19,189 nucleotides of DNA from CAKOSP01 sp044432745 (GTDB lineage Bacteria > Bacillota_I > Bacilli_A > RF39 > UBA660): positions 1-19,189 of the forward strand of contig JAWXUH010000011.1 of NCBI GenBank assembly GCA_044432745.1. The letters are read 5' to 3'. Every line of letters starts with the position of its first letter. The stretch's first letter is position 1. A program made the translations under genes and the position numbers. This document shows, in pieces, positions 6,685 through 13,937 of the stretch. The notes beneath the pieces are model-generated. The model did no database searches. It worked only from the letters and a program-made list of their open reading frames with translations, and had not been told where the DNA came from.

Positions 6685-8495
6685 TAGAGGAAATAAAAGA
6701 AGAAAAAGTTAGTGAAATATTTAAAAATAACAAATTTGAGATACCAATATATCAAAGAAATTATGCATGGGAGAAAGAACAAATAGATCAACTTTTAGAA
6801 GATATTGAAGACAATACAAAAAAGAAAAGTGATAAATACTATATAGGAAATTTAATAGTAAAAAAAATAGAAGATAATAAATACAGTGTTATAGATGGGC
6901 AACAAAGACTTACAACATTATTTTTATTACAAATAATATTAAATAGTAATAATATACCAAGTGATGCATTAAAATTTGAAGTAAGAGAAAAGTCAAATGA
7001 AACGTTTAAGTTTTTATTTGAAAATAGTGAAAGTATAAAAGAAGAAGATTTATCAGAAGAAATATTAAATGGTTATAATATAATAAAAAAATATTTTAAA
7101 AATAAAACAGAAGAAGTAGAGTTTTTAAAAAGATTAGAAAATGTAATATTATTACCAGTAGAAGTACCGAAAAAAATAGACTTAAATCATTATTTTGAAG
7201 TAATGAATACAAGAGGAGAGCAGTTAGAACTTCACGAAATAGCAAAAAGTAAATTTCTAGGAAAAATAGAAAAAAATAAGGGAACTACTGCTAGTTTAAT
7301 TTGGGATGCATGTGCAGACATGTCATCTTATGTTCAAATGAATTTTAAAAAACAAATTAGAGAAAATCTTTTTGATAGTAAGTGGAGCGAACTTATAGAA
7401 GAAATAGATAGTTTTGAAAGTATACATGAAAAAATAAAAGAAATAGAAAATAAATCAGATGATTCAAATTCATTAGAATATTATATGTCTAATCATAATA
7501 TAAAAGGTCAAGAAAAAAACAAAGAAGAAGATGTAACAAGATTTGAATCAATTATAAAATTTCCTATATTTTTATTACAAGTTGCAAGAACAATGTCTGG
7601 TTATGAAAAAATAGAAGATGAAGTAAGTTTAGATGATAAAAAGTTATTATCAACACTAGAGCAGATATGGTCTGAAAACGCAGAAGAATTTTTATTTAGA
7701 TTATTAAAGTGCAGATTATTGTTTGATAAATATATTATAAAAAGAGAATTTGGAAGTGACGATAGAGAAATAGGGAAGTGGTCATTAAAAAGACTTGAGC
7801 AAGGTAAAACAACTAAATACATAAATACATTTACAAAAAATGCAGAAAATTTAAAAGATAATGAAGAACAAGAGAATATGGAATTATTAAAATTACAATC
7901 TTGTCTTCGTATTACATATACATCTCCAAAAACGATGCACTGGATACATATTATATTATCAGAGTTAATAAATGCAGAAGACAAAGAACTAGTGGATATA
8001 ACAAATATATTAGAAAATTATTGTAAATTAAAAACAGAATCATCTGTTTTAGAAAAAACTGGTTTTAATATAGATAGAATTGTTTTTACATATTTAGACT
8101 ATATTCTTTGGAAAGAAGGATATGCGGATAAAGACAGAAAATTTATAATAGAAAAGAAACAATCTGGATTTGATTTTATTTTCAGAAATTCAGTCGAACA
8201 TTTTTTTCCACAGCATCCAGAGAATGATATAGAACAGTGGGATGATGAGTATCTAAATTGTTTTGGTAATTTAGGATTACTTACAGTAAGTACTAATTCA
8301 AAATTATCAAATGCAGTACCAGAAGATAAAATAGGACTTACAAAATTTCGCCGCGAAATTGAGCAAAGTATAAAATTAAAGATCATGGAGAATGAGACTG
8401 ATAAAGATAAAGATGGATGGACTAAAGAAAAAGCTAAAGAACATGGTAAAAATATGATAGACATTATTAGAAATTTTAATAATAATATAAAATGA
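6681..8495 (+). CDS. DUF262-DUF1524 protein (HNH nuclease), GmrSD-like
   Basis: 604 aa. The N-terminal DUF262 domain has I21-P-I-Y-Q-R-N-Y-A-W30, I71-D-G-Q-Q-R-L-T-T79 and YFEVMNTRGEQL (171-182). The C-terminal DUF1524 domain has the His-Me nuclease signature: E506-H507-F-F-P-Q511 followed by G529-N-L-G-L-L-T and N539-x-x-x-x-N544. GmrSD, BrxU and SspE share this two-domain plan and cut modified (glucosylated, methylated or phosphorothioated) DNA. Here a second DUF262 protein is encoded immediately upstream, overlapping by 4 bases. The SD GGAAGTGA lies inside the upstream gene's last codons. It ends in TGA, with a hairpin just after. The middle region (about 200-450) is helical and unassigned. 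Confidence 0.87.
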   Translation: MIEEIKEEKVSEIFKNNKFEIPIYQRNYAWEKEQIDQLLEDIEDNTKKKSDKYYIGNLIVKKIEDNKYSVIDGQQRLTTLFLLQIILNSNNIPSDALKFEVREKSNETFKFLFENSESIKEEDLSEEILNGYNIIKKYFKNKTEEVEFLKRLENVILLPVEVPKKIDLNHYFEVMNTRGEQLELHEIAKSKFLGKIEKNKGTTASLIWDACADMSSYVQMNFKKQIRENLFDSKWSELIEEIDSFESIHEKIKEIENKSDDSNSLEYYMSNHNIKGQEKNKEEDVTRFESIIKFPIFLLQVARTMSGYEKIEDEVSLDDKKLLSTLEQIWSENAEEFLFRLLKCRLLFDKYIIKREFGSDDREIGKWSLKRLEQGKTTKYINTFTKNAENLKDNEEQENMELLKLQSCLRITYTSPKTMHWIHIILSELINAEDKELVDITNILENYCKLKTESSVLEKTGFNIDRIVFTYLDYILWKEGYADKDRKFIIEKKQSGFDFIFRNSVEHFFPQHPENDIEQWDDEYLNCFGNLGLLTVSTNSKLSNAVPEDKIGLTKFRREIEQSIKLKIMENETDKDKDGWTKEKAKEHGKNMIDIIRNFNNNIK

Positions 8496-8502
8496 TAAAT
8501 AA

Positions 8503-8529
8503 AAAAGAGAAAATATAATTTTCTCTTTT
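8503..8529. terminator. Bidirectional terminator
   Basis: AAAAGAGAAAAT (8503-8514) pairs perfectly with ATTTTCTCTTTT (8518-8529) over a 3-base loop. T-runs suit the minus-strand gene ending at 8545 especially well, and the plus-strand DUF262 operon also ends here. Confidence 0.8.
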
Positions 8530-8544
8530 AATTTTATTTGATAA

Positions 8545-9513
8545 TTATTCTAATTCAAAATAAATTAAGTTATCAATTAAGTTTGGTAATAATTCTTCAA
8601 TATCATTATCGCTAAATGAAACTGAATTAACATTTGATAAATCAAATTCTTTGTTTTCACCTGTCAGGGAGAAACTTAAATCTGCGTCATTATCAACTCC
8701 AGAAGAAATACCTAATTGAATATAATTACCATTATTTCTTTGATCTGGTATATTAACATAAGTTAGTCTTACTACTAAATTTTCTGCCTTTTTAGAATCA
8801 TCTTCTATAAAGTTGTTCATAATAAAACCTAAATCAACATCTTGGTGAATGTAATCTACCTTGATTCCATTACTTAATGTACTAGACTTAATATCGCTAA
8901 ATACTATAGCATTATCTAATCCCATAGCTTTATACAGTGTAGTTCTATATTCAAGTGCATCTTCTATATCATCTAAACCTTCAATTCCAAAGGTACTATC
9001 AAAGTCATCAAAAGAATACATTAGCATACTGTACGTAAAAATCCCACTCATTGTAGTTAATATACTATAATTAATTACATCATAATCTACACTTTGAATA
9101 AACGTAGAGTCGAACATTAAATCTTCTAATTCATCGTACATATCAGTATATATGAAATCATTATTCATTAAACTAAAATCAACTTTTTCAGAGCTACTCC
9201 AAATTCTAACTTCATCATATCCAGTAGTAGCATCATCTATTTGAAGTCCAACCTTATAATTATTATCTACTATTATTTCTCCAGCAGAACCTATATTAGA
9301 TGTATCTGTACTTAATTTAGTTGTTCTTATATCTAAGTTACTATAAGAATTTTCTATATTAGTTTCAGTTTCATTCTTATCAAGTACTTCTTCAGGAGAA
9401 ATCAAATTAAATCCAATATAACCAACAACTCCCATAATAGCTATTAATACTAATCCAACCATAATACCTGTTATAACAACCTTTTTATTTTCTTTTTTTT
9501 CATTCGTATCCAT
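8545..9513 (-). CDS. Membrane-anchored hypothetical protein, 322 aa
   Basis: I do not recognise this protein. Starting MDTNEKK, it has a basic N-terminus, one hydrophobic helix at about 12-37, then a roughly 285-residue acidic, beta-rich domain likely outside the membrane (N-in, C-out). Asp and Ser are abundant, there is no Cys and no catalytic motif. I prefer the ATG at 9511-9513 over the in-frame TTG at 9520-9522. The SD AGAAGGG (9523-9529) is 9 bases from this ATG but touches the TTG. It is monocistronic. Its place between two nuclease units could be chance. Confidence 0.7.
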   Translation of the reverse strand: MDTNEKKENKKVVITGIMVGLVLIAIMGVVGYIGFNLISPEEVLDKNETETNIENSYSNLDIRTTKLSTDTSNIGSAGEIIVDNNYKVGLQIDDATTGYDEVRIWSSSEKVDFSLMNNDFIYTDMYDELEDLMFDSTFIQSVDYDVINYSILTTMSGIFTYSMLMYSFDDFDSTFGIEGLDDIEDALEYRTTLYKAMGLDNAIVFSDIKSSTLSNGIKVDYIHQDVDLGFIMNNFIEDDSKKAENLVVRLTYVNIPDQRNNGNYIQLGISSGVDNDADLSFSLTGENKEFDLSNVNSVSFSDNDIEELLPNLIDNLIYFELE

Positions 9514-9561
9514 TTTATACAACCCTTCTTCTATAAGATATATATTTCTTACTCTATTAAT

Positions 9562-9590
9562 ATTATAAGTCTATTGCTAATATAAAGCAA
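9562..9590 (-). promoter_or_regulatory. Promoter of the 8545-9513 gene
   Basis: On the minus strand TTGCTT (9585-9590) is followed by a 17-base spacer and TATAAT (9562-9567). It has no TGn extension, unlike most promoters here. Confidence 0.55.
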
Positions 9591-9613
9591 GTAGGGGTAA
9601 TTTGAAAAAAACG

Positions 9614-9640
9614 AAAATAAAAAGAGATTAAATCTTTTTT
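9614..9640 (-). terminator. Terminator of the 9646-10533 gene
   Basis: On the minus strand an AGAT/ATCT core with flanking A/T pairs (one A-C mismatch) and loop TTA is followed by TTTTTATTTT. It is nearly identical in sequence to the terminator at 10581-10607. Confidence 0.65.
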
Positions 9641-9645
9641 ATATC

Positions 9646-10533
9646 TTATTTTTTATTTATTTTTAATGATTGTTTTATTAAGGGAATTAAGATATCAACA
9701 TCATCTATATTTGTAATTTCTAGTTGATAATCACCATTTCCCCAGTGTCCAATATCAGAAATATCTCTGGCTAAATTTAATGGATCAATCAAGTTGCCTT
9801 TTTTAACATTTAATTGAACTTTAATTGTGTTTTTATTGAAAATTAAATCCATTATATTGGTTCTTCCTTTAAAGGCAATATAATATTTTTTAAACTCAAT
9901 ATCAATATCATCTAGTTCCAAAACTCTATCTTTTAATATGTGATATGTATCTTTAATATCTTGAGAAGAATTATTTAAGTGATCACTTTCGTTATATACA
10001 ATAATTTCGTTGTCTACTTTGTCTATATCTGGTTTAATATATTTAATAGAAGTAGAGCTAGTTTTACTAATTTGTTCAATATTAACAATTTCATTTGCGT
10101 ATCTGGTAATTGTATATAATTCAATAGGTAAGTCTTTAAAATTGTTTGCGTTTAATTGATATTTGGAAAAAGAAGGGGCAACAAAGATGATTCTAGATTG
10201 TGTCCAATCAATGTCATCTTTTGTTAAAGAAGATTTTGTTACTTCATTGTATTTTAATAAGAAATCAGCCTTTCTTTCAAATAATAATTTTAAATACGTA
10301 TATCCTTGATCAATTAAACTATTGTTTTTAACATTTTTATATTCAATAATTTTAAATGACTTATTTTCTGGATCAAAAGCAAGGGAATCAATTCTAAAAT
10401 CTCCTACAGTTAATTCGCTAGTAATAAATTGTAATTTCAAAATAGTATTTATGTTACTTTCGAAATAATTTTGTAAATCCTTTTCATTTTTAAAATCTTC
10501 TTGTAGAAGATTTATATTATTATGTAATATCAT
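9646..10533 (-). CDS. PD-(D/E)XK nuclease-like protein with DUF5655-like C-terminus
   Basis: 295 aa, cytoplasmic. The N-terminal part fits the restriction-endonuclease-like fold: helix with E24, then RID49 (47-49), the E64-Y-K66 strand and Q76-G-x-x-Y-L-K-L helix. This is the arrangement D...ExK...Qxx(x)Y of NucS/RecB-like nucleases. The C-terminal 100 residues (about 195-290: YIAFKGRTNIMDLIF, VQLNVKKGNLIDP, HWGNGDYQLEI) resemble the DUF5655 domain often attached to such nucleases. Likely activity is DNA cleavage in defence or repair (inference). GGAG is the SD. It is monocistronic, with a TGTTATAAT promoter, and lies about 1.2 kb from the DUF262 module. Confidence 0.7.
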   Translation of the reverse strand: MILHNNINLLQEDFKNEKDLQNYFESNINTILKLQFITSELTVGDFRIDSLAFDPENKSFKIIEYKNVKNNSLIDQGYTYLKLLFERKADFLLKYNEVTKSSLTKDDIDWTQSRIIFVAPSFSKYQLNANNFKDLPIELYTITRYANEIVNIEQISKTSSTSIKYIKPDIDKVDNEIIVYNESDHLNNSSQDIKDTYHILKDRVLELDDIDIEFKKYYIAFKGRTNIMDLIFNKNTIKVQLNVKKGNLIDPLNLARDISDIGHWGNGDYQLEITNIDDVDILIPLIKQSLKINKK

Positions 10534-10557
10534 ATTAACATCTCCATTCTTAATGTT

Positions 10558-10566
10558 ATTATAACA
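10558..10566 (-). promoter_or_regulatory. Extended -10 promoter of the nuclease gene
   Basis: The minus strand reads TGTTATAAT about 25 bases before the ATG at 10533, immediately after the terminator of the upstream operon. No good -35 is seen. Confidence 0.6.
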
Positions 10567-10580
10567 TATTCCAAAAAATA

Positions 10581-10607
10581 AAAATAAAAAGAGATTAAAT
10601 CCCTTTT
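10581..10607 (-). terminator. Terminator of the LRR-transglutaminase/NlpC operon
   Basis: AAAAGAGAT (10587-10595) pairs with ATCCCTTTT (10599-10607), a 9-base stem with one G-U and loop TAA. On the minus strand it continues as TTTATTTTT. It overlaps the stop codon and is nearly the same sequence as 9614-9640. Confidence 0.75.
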
Positions 10608-11472
10608 ATAATTTTTTTAAATTTCTATTTTCTTTATATTCTAATAAGTTATATTTTTCTAACATTTTGATTGGATTTTGTATTAGTTCGCTAATGTTTA
10701 TTAAACAGTATCTTTCAGAATTTATTAAATCTAATAAATTATATTTAGTTCTTACTACACCATGTTTACCACCTTTAGCTTCAGTAGTATAAAATATTCC
10801 ATTAATTTCATCAACTTCAGTAATAATCATTACATGACCAGGTCTATGTAATATATCACCAGGTCTACCAAAATAAACATTATCATTATATATTTGATAA
10901 AAATCTTCAAATAGATCTTCATTAATATTATTTACAGATTGTTCTTTATTAAATTTATAAATATCTCCTATAGGAACAAACATTTCATTACTTTTTTCAT
11001 TAGCATAACCATTTCTAAAGTTTAAAGCATTTTTATTAAAAGCGGGTAGACCAATAGCTCTAAGAGCACAAATAATTAAACCAGTACAATCAGGTCCATA
11101 ATTAGTATAAATAGTTCCATCGCTATGCATATATTGATCTAGTTCTTCTTTATTAAATTGAGCACCCCAATTAGGATTAATATTAGAATTATCAACATGA
11201 TTATAATCTCTATTTATGTTTTTAAAAATATCCTTATCAATAGAAGTAGGGTGACCTCCACCCCAAGTATAGGGAAGTTTAAAGTCAAAATTTTCTTCAA
11301 AGTATTCTGATAAAATTTTTATCACACTAACAAAAGATTCTCTTGTCGTTCCTCCTGTTTTTTCTATTTCACTTTTCACTAAATCGTCAAACCAATTCAT
11401 AGATAAACCTTTAGAGTTAAAAAAACTTTCAAGAGTTTGATCTAGTTGTTTCATATTTTCACTTGTAATCAT
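10606..11472 (-). CDS. NlpC/P60-like cysteine peptidase with an insertion, no signal peptide
   Basis: 288 aa from the ATG at 11470-11472, chosen because AGAAGGA lies about 11 bases upstream and the earlier in-frame ATGs lie inside the preceding gene. NlpC/P60 (papain-like) hallmarks are Y68-T-W-G-G-G-H-P75, nucleophile C129 in GPDCTGLI (126-133), GRPGDILHR, H213 in GHVMII and E231 as the possible third residue. In ordinary family members the WGG..P and DCSGL motifs are almost adjacent; here about 52 residues separate them. The family normally cuts peptidoglycan peptides outside the cell, yet this protein has no signal peptide or anchor. It is second in an operon, 28 bases after the LRR-transglutaminase gene. 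Substrate is unknown. Confidence 0.8.
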   Translation of the reverse strand: MITSENMKQLDQTLESFFNSKGLSMNWFDDLVKSEIEKTGGTTRESFVSVIKILSEYFEENFDFKLPYTWGGGHPTSIDKDIFKNINRDYNHVDNSNINPNWGAQFNKEELDQYMHSDGTIYTNYGPDCTGLIICALRAIGLPAFNKNALNFRNGYANEKSNEMFVPIGDIYKFNKEQSVNNINEDLFEDFYQIYNDNVYFGRPGDILHRPGHVMIITEVDEINGIFYTTEAKGGKHGVVRTKYNLLDLINSERYCLINISELIQNPIKMLEKYNLLEYKENRNLKKL

Positions 11473-11500
11473 ATTTGTAAATATCCTTCTATGTAATAAA

Positions 11501-12586
11501 TTATTTCTTCTTATAACCTTCTGATTCTTTATAATCCTCATCAGTAAGAACATCTAAATTATTATCAATTTTCATTTGTTCTAAATCATTTTTTTGTTCA
11601 GTTAACAAATTTCTAGTTATTATATCATATTTAAATAAATTATCATACTTAGTAGAATTACATTTATAAAATAATTCTCCAGTATCCTCTAAATTACGAC
11701 AATGTAATTTAGACCATTCAGTATCTAAATCACTTTTTAAAAAGAATCTCCAAGGGTTCTTATCATAATCATTTGTTAAATCAAGATTATACCATTGTCC
11801 ATCAATTTTAACTTGATTCCACTGATGCATATTACCGCTAGAAGGTTTATCATCTAACCATCCACCACATGAGTTAGCCTCAAGTCCAATACTTTTAAGT
11901 GTTACTTCTAAAGCAGCAGATATACCACTACAAACACCTTTTTTTAAAACTAGAGGTCCATATAGAGTACTATTTACTAAAAAACCATTTGTAGAGGAAG
12001 ACTTATTATCATAATCATATTCAAAACTATCTGTTAACATATGTTTGTACATAATACTTACTTTATCAAAATCTGACATATCTTTAGTAACTAATTTTTT
12101 AAGTTCTATTATTCTAGTTTGTATACTATGAAATTGCTCAGTAGTAAATGAATAAACATTATCATATGATAATAATGTATTAGGTCCAAATTGTAATATT
12201 TGATCAGGAGTAATATTCATTACGTCATTACCAAAAATCTTAATTTTCTTAAAATTATCATTTTTAGAAATAGATATAATCTCCTCAATATTGATATTAC
12301 CTTTATTTAAATCAAGAGATAAACTTTCTAAATTATGTATCTTATTAAGATCTGGCATATTATAAATATTAGTTAAAGTTAAATCCTCTAAATTATTAAG
12401 TTCTTCAATACCACAAACACTAGATAGGGAATCTAATCTTAAAGAGGTGATATGATCTAATTTAGTTTTATCTAATTTTTTAGTAGGAAATATACTCTTA
12501 ATTTTTAATTCAAATTTAGAATATGGTCCGATATACATTTTTTCTAAGTATTCAAATAATTCTTTATTTTCTATTGTTTTTTTCAT
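11501..12586 (-). CDS. Leucine-rich-repeat protein with transglutaminase-like domain
   Basis: 361 aa, no signal peptide. Residues about 45-130 hold irregular leucine-rich repeats (ITSLRLDSLS, LEDLTLTNI, LESLSLDLN). Residues about 170-275 form a transglutaminase-like cysteine protease core: C219 in KKGVCSGISAAL, H254 in NMHQWNQV, D269 in WYNLDLTND, the classic Cys-His-Asp triad. The C-terminus is charged and helical. Such folds act as proteases, amidases or cross-linkers; the LRR part presumably binds a partner. The SD GGAG is 8 bases before ATG. It is first gene of a two-gene operon with the NlpC/P60-like gene. Without an export signal it is probably cytoplasmic unless exported by an unusual route. 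Confidence 0.85.
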   Translation of the reverse strand: MKKTIENKELFEYLEKMYIGPYSKFELKIKSIFPTKKLDKTKLDHITSLRLDSLSSVCGIEELNNLEDLTLTNIYNMPDLNKIHNLESLSLDLNKGNINIEEIISISKNDNFKKIKIFGNDVMNITPDQILQFGPNTLLSYDNVYSFTTEQFHSIQTRIIELKKLVTKDMSDFDKVSIMYKHMLTDSFEYDYDNKSSSTNGFLVNSTLYGPLVLKKGVCSGISAALEVTLKSIGLEANSCGGWLDDKPSSGNMHQWNQVKIDGQWYNLDLTNDYDKNPWRFFLKSDLDTEWSKLHCRNLEDTGELFYKCNSTKYDNLFKYDIITRNLLTEQKNDLEQMKIDNNLDVLTDEDYKESEGYKKK

Positions 12587-12611
12587 TGTTACAACTCCAA
12601 ACTTTTAAATA

Positions 12612-12620
12612 ATTATATCA
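12612..12620 (-). promoter_or_regulatory. Extended -10 promoter of the LRR-transglutaminase operon
   Basis: The minus strand reads TGATATAAT, about 25 bases upstream of the ATG. No convincing -35. Confidence 0.6.
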
Positions 12621-12671
12621 TAAACAAATTTTCTAAATAATAATAGTTTAAATTAAATATTTATTATTGTA

Positions 12672-12680
12672 TGATATACT
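12672..12680 (+). promoter_or_regulatory. Extended -10 promoter of the 12703 membrane protein
   Basis: TGATATACT, divergent from the promoter at 12612-12620. The AGGAG SD follows at 12690-12694, so the leader is very short. No good -35. Confidence 0.5.
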
Positions 12681-12702
12681 TAATAAAATAGGAGTATAAA
12701 AT

Positions 12703-13209
12703 ATGATTCAAATACTAGAACCTAATACAAGTTTATTAATAATGTTTACAATTATTATATGTTTCTTTGTAATACTTGGAACTCCAGTATATATGTTACT
12801 TGCTTATATATATACTAAGTTGGTGAAAAAAAATGAAAAAGTGACAATTATATTAGAAATACTTTTAACGTTGTTAGCATCGATATATATATTCTTTAAT
12901 TTATTATTTACTGTAATTGAAGGTATATTACCCGAAGAAGATTTTATTATATATGCATTGATGATTGTTAGTATAATACTAAGTAAATCTGTATTTAAAT
13001 TGTTTAAAAATTCTAATATACAAGTATTAAAAAAATTAATAATGCCGCTAATTATACATATACTAGTTGTAATTATATTAAGAAGTAATGATGAATCTTT
13101 TGTATTACTAGGATCAATATTAGGTTTAATAACATTCATAGCATCAGTATACCCAATATCAGTATATTCCCATTTTAGAAATTACTTAATGAGTAAAAAT
13201 AAAAAGTAA
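12703..13209 (+). CDS. Multi-pass membrane protein, 168 aa
   Basis: I do not recognise this protein. Hydrophobic segments at about 10-39, 48-70, 82-96, 110-126 and 132-152 suggest five transmembrane helices with short basic loops (KLVKKNEK, KLFKN, final MSKNKK). It has no polar catalytic motif and no Cys-rich sites apart from one Cys in the first helix. The SD is AGGAG, 8 bases from the ATG. It is monocistronic and divergent from the LRR-transglutaminase operon. It could be an accessory membrane protein of that operon, but divergent position is the only evidence. Confidence 0.7.
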   Translation: MIQILEPNTSLLIMFTIIICFFVILGTPVYMLLAYIYTKLVKKNEKVTIILEILLTLLASIYIFFNLLFTVIEGILPEEDFIIYALMIVSIILSKSVFKLFKNSNIQVLKKLIMPLIIHILVVIILRSNDESFVLLGSILGLITFIASVYPISVYSHFRNYLMSKNKK

Positions 13210-13232
13210 ACATTATATATGTTTATTTTTTT
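13207..13232 (+). terminator. Terminator after the 12703 gene
   Basis: TAAACAT (13207-13213) pairs with ATGTTTA (13219-13225) across TATAT, followed by seven T's. It begins at the stop codon and overlaps the palindrome at 13221-13246. Confidence 0.75.
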
Positions 13233-13246
13233 ATAAAAAAATAAAC
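13221..13246. repeat. Perfect 26-base palindrome
   Basis: GTTTATTTTTTTA is followed at once by its exact reverse complement, with no spacer. Its left arm shares GTTTA with the right arm of the terminator at 13207-13225, so the two hairpins exclude each other. The role is unknown. Confidence 0.7.
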
Positions 13247-13254
13247 TTAAATAA

Positions 13255-13283
13255 TATACATTGTAAAATAAATTTGATATTAT
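13255..13283 (+). promoter_or_regulatory. Promoter of the DUF84 gene
   Basis: TGATATTAT (13275-13283) is an extended -10, with TATACA (13255-13260, 4 of 6 to consensus) 17 bases upstream. The leader is about 40 bases. Confidence 0.6.
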
Positions 13284-13329
13284 AGATGGAAAGATTATTT
13301 AGGGAAATTGTATTTGGAAGGAAAATGTC

Positions 13330-13905
13330 ATGAAAGTAATGTTATCAAGTCAAAATAAAAGTAAGAAAGAATCCCTAATAAATGGTTTAAAAGAACTTAA
13401 TTTAGAAGGTATAGAAGTATATCCATATAAAGTAGAAACAGGAGTAAGTGGACAACCAATAAATGAGGCAATAATGCAAGGTTGTCTAAATAGAAATGAA
13501 GAATTAAAAAAAATTGCATATGAAGAGTGTATTAATTATGATTTACTTTGTTCGATAGAAGGTGGCTTTGAGTATGATCATAACAAAATACCATACATTG
13601 TTACGTATGTAGTATTTGAAGATAAAAAAGGAACTATAACAACAGGTAAATCTGTAGGATTAAAAATTAGTGAAAAAATGATGAAGTATGTAGAAAGTGG
13701 TAAATCGCTTAATACCCTTATAGAATTTATTGAAGAGAGTAAAGATAATAAAAAAAATGGTGGAATAACAGGTTATTTAAGTGCATGTCATTTTAATAGA
13801 AATGTAGTAGATAAAGAAGCGGTAAAAGCATCTTATATACCATTACTTTATAAAAAAGAAAGAGAAATACTTGATAAAGCCATTGATGGTAATATAAGAA
13901 AATAA
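13330..13905 (+). CDS. DUF84 family NTP phosphatase (inosine/xanthosine triphosphatase-like)
   Basis: 191 aa, cytoplasmic. The family (YjjX-like, ITPase fold) hydrolyses non-canonical purine triphosphates such as ITP and XTP, keeping them out of nucleic acids. Family features: LSSQNKSKKES near the N-terminus for the phosphate-binding loop, the V-S-G-Q-P segment with Glu and GCLNR, S-I-E-G-G (normally GIEGG), VTYVVFEDKKG with a following TGKSVGL, and C-terminal NGGITGYLS...R..VDKEAVKASYIPL. Length is slightly above the usual 170-180. The SD is GGAAGG, 8 bases from the ATG. It is monocistronic, sharing a strong bidirectional terminator with the metal permease. Confidence 0.85.
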   Translation: MKVMLSSQNKSKKESLINGLKELNLEGIEVYPYKVETGVSGQPINEAIMQGCLNRNEELKKIAYEECINYDLLCSIEGGFEYDHNKIPYIVTYVVFEDKKGTITTGKSVGLKISEKMMKYVESGKSLNTLIEFIEESKDNKKNGGITGYLSACHFNRNVVDKEAVKASYIPLLYKKEREILDKAIDGNIRK

Positions 13906-13937
13906 AAAAAAGTGAATCTATTAGATTTCACTTTTTT
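13906..13937. terminator. Bidirectional terminator between convergent genes
   Basis: AAAAAAGTGAATCTA pairs with TAGATTTCACTTTTTT (one bulged T). The stem is about 15 pairs with A/T runs on both outer sides, and it overlaps the stop of the minus-strand permease gene. Confidence 0.85.

Noticed and set aside
7601..8464. Two minus-strand open frames of 121-127 codons
   Set aside because: They are opposite the DUF262-DUF1524 gene, which has clear motifs along this whole stretch.
12804..13139. Minus-strand open frame of 111 codons
   Set aside because: It is inside the multi-TM gene on the other strand, which has an SD, promoter and terminator; the minus frame has none.
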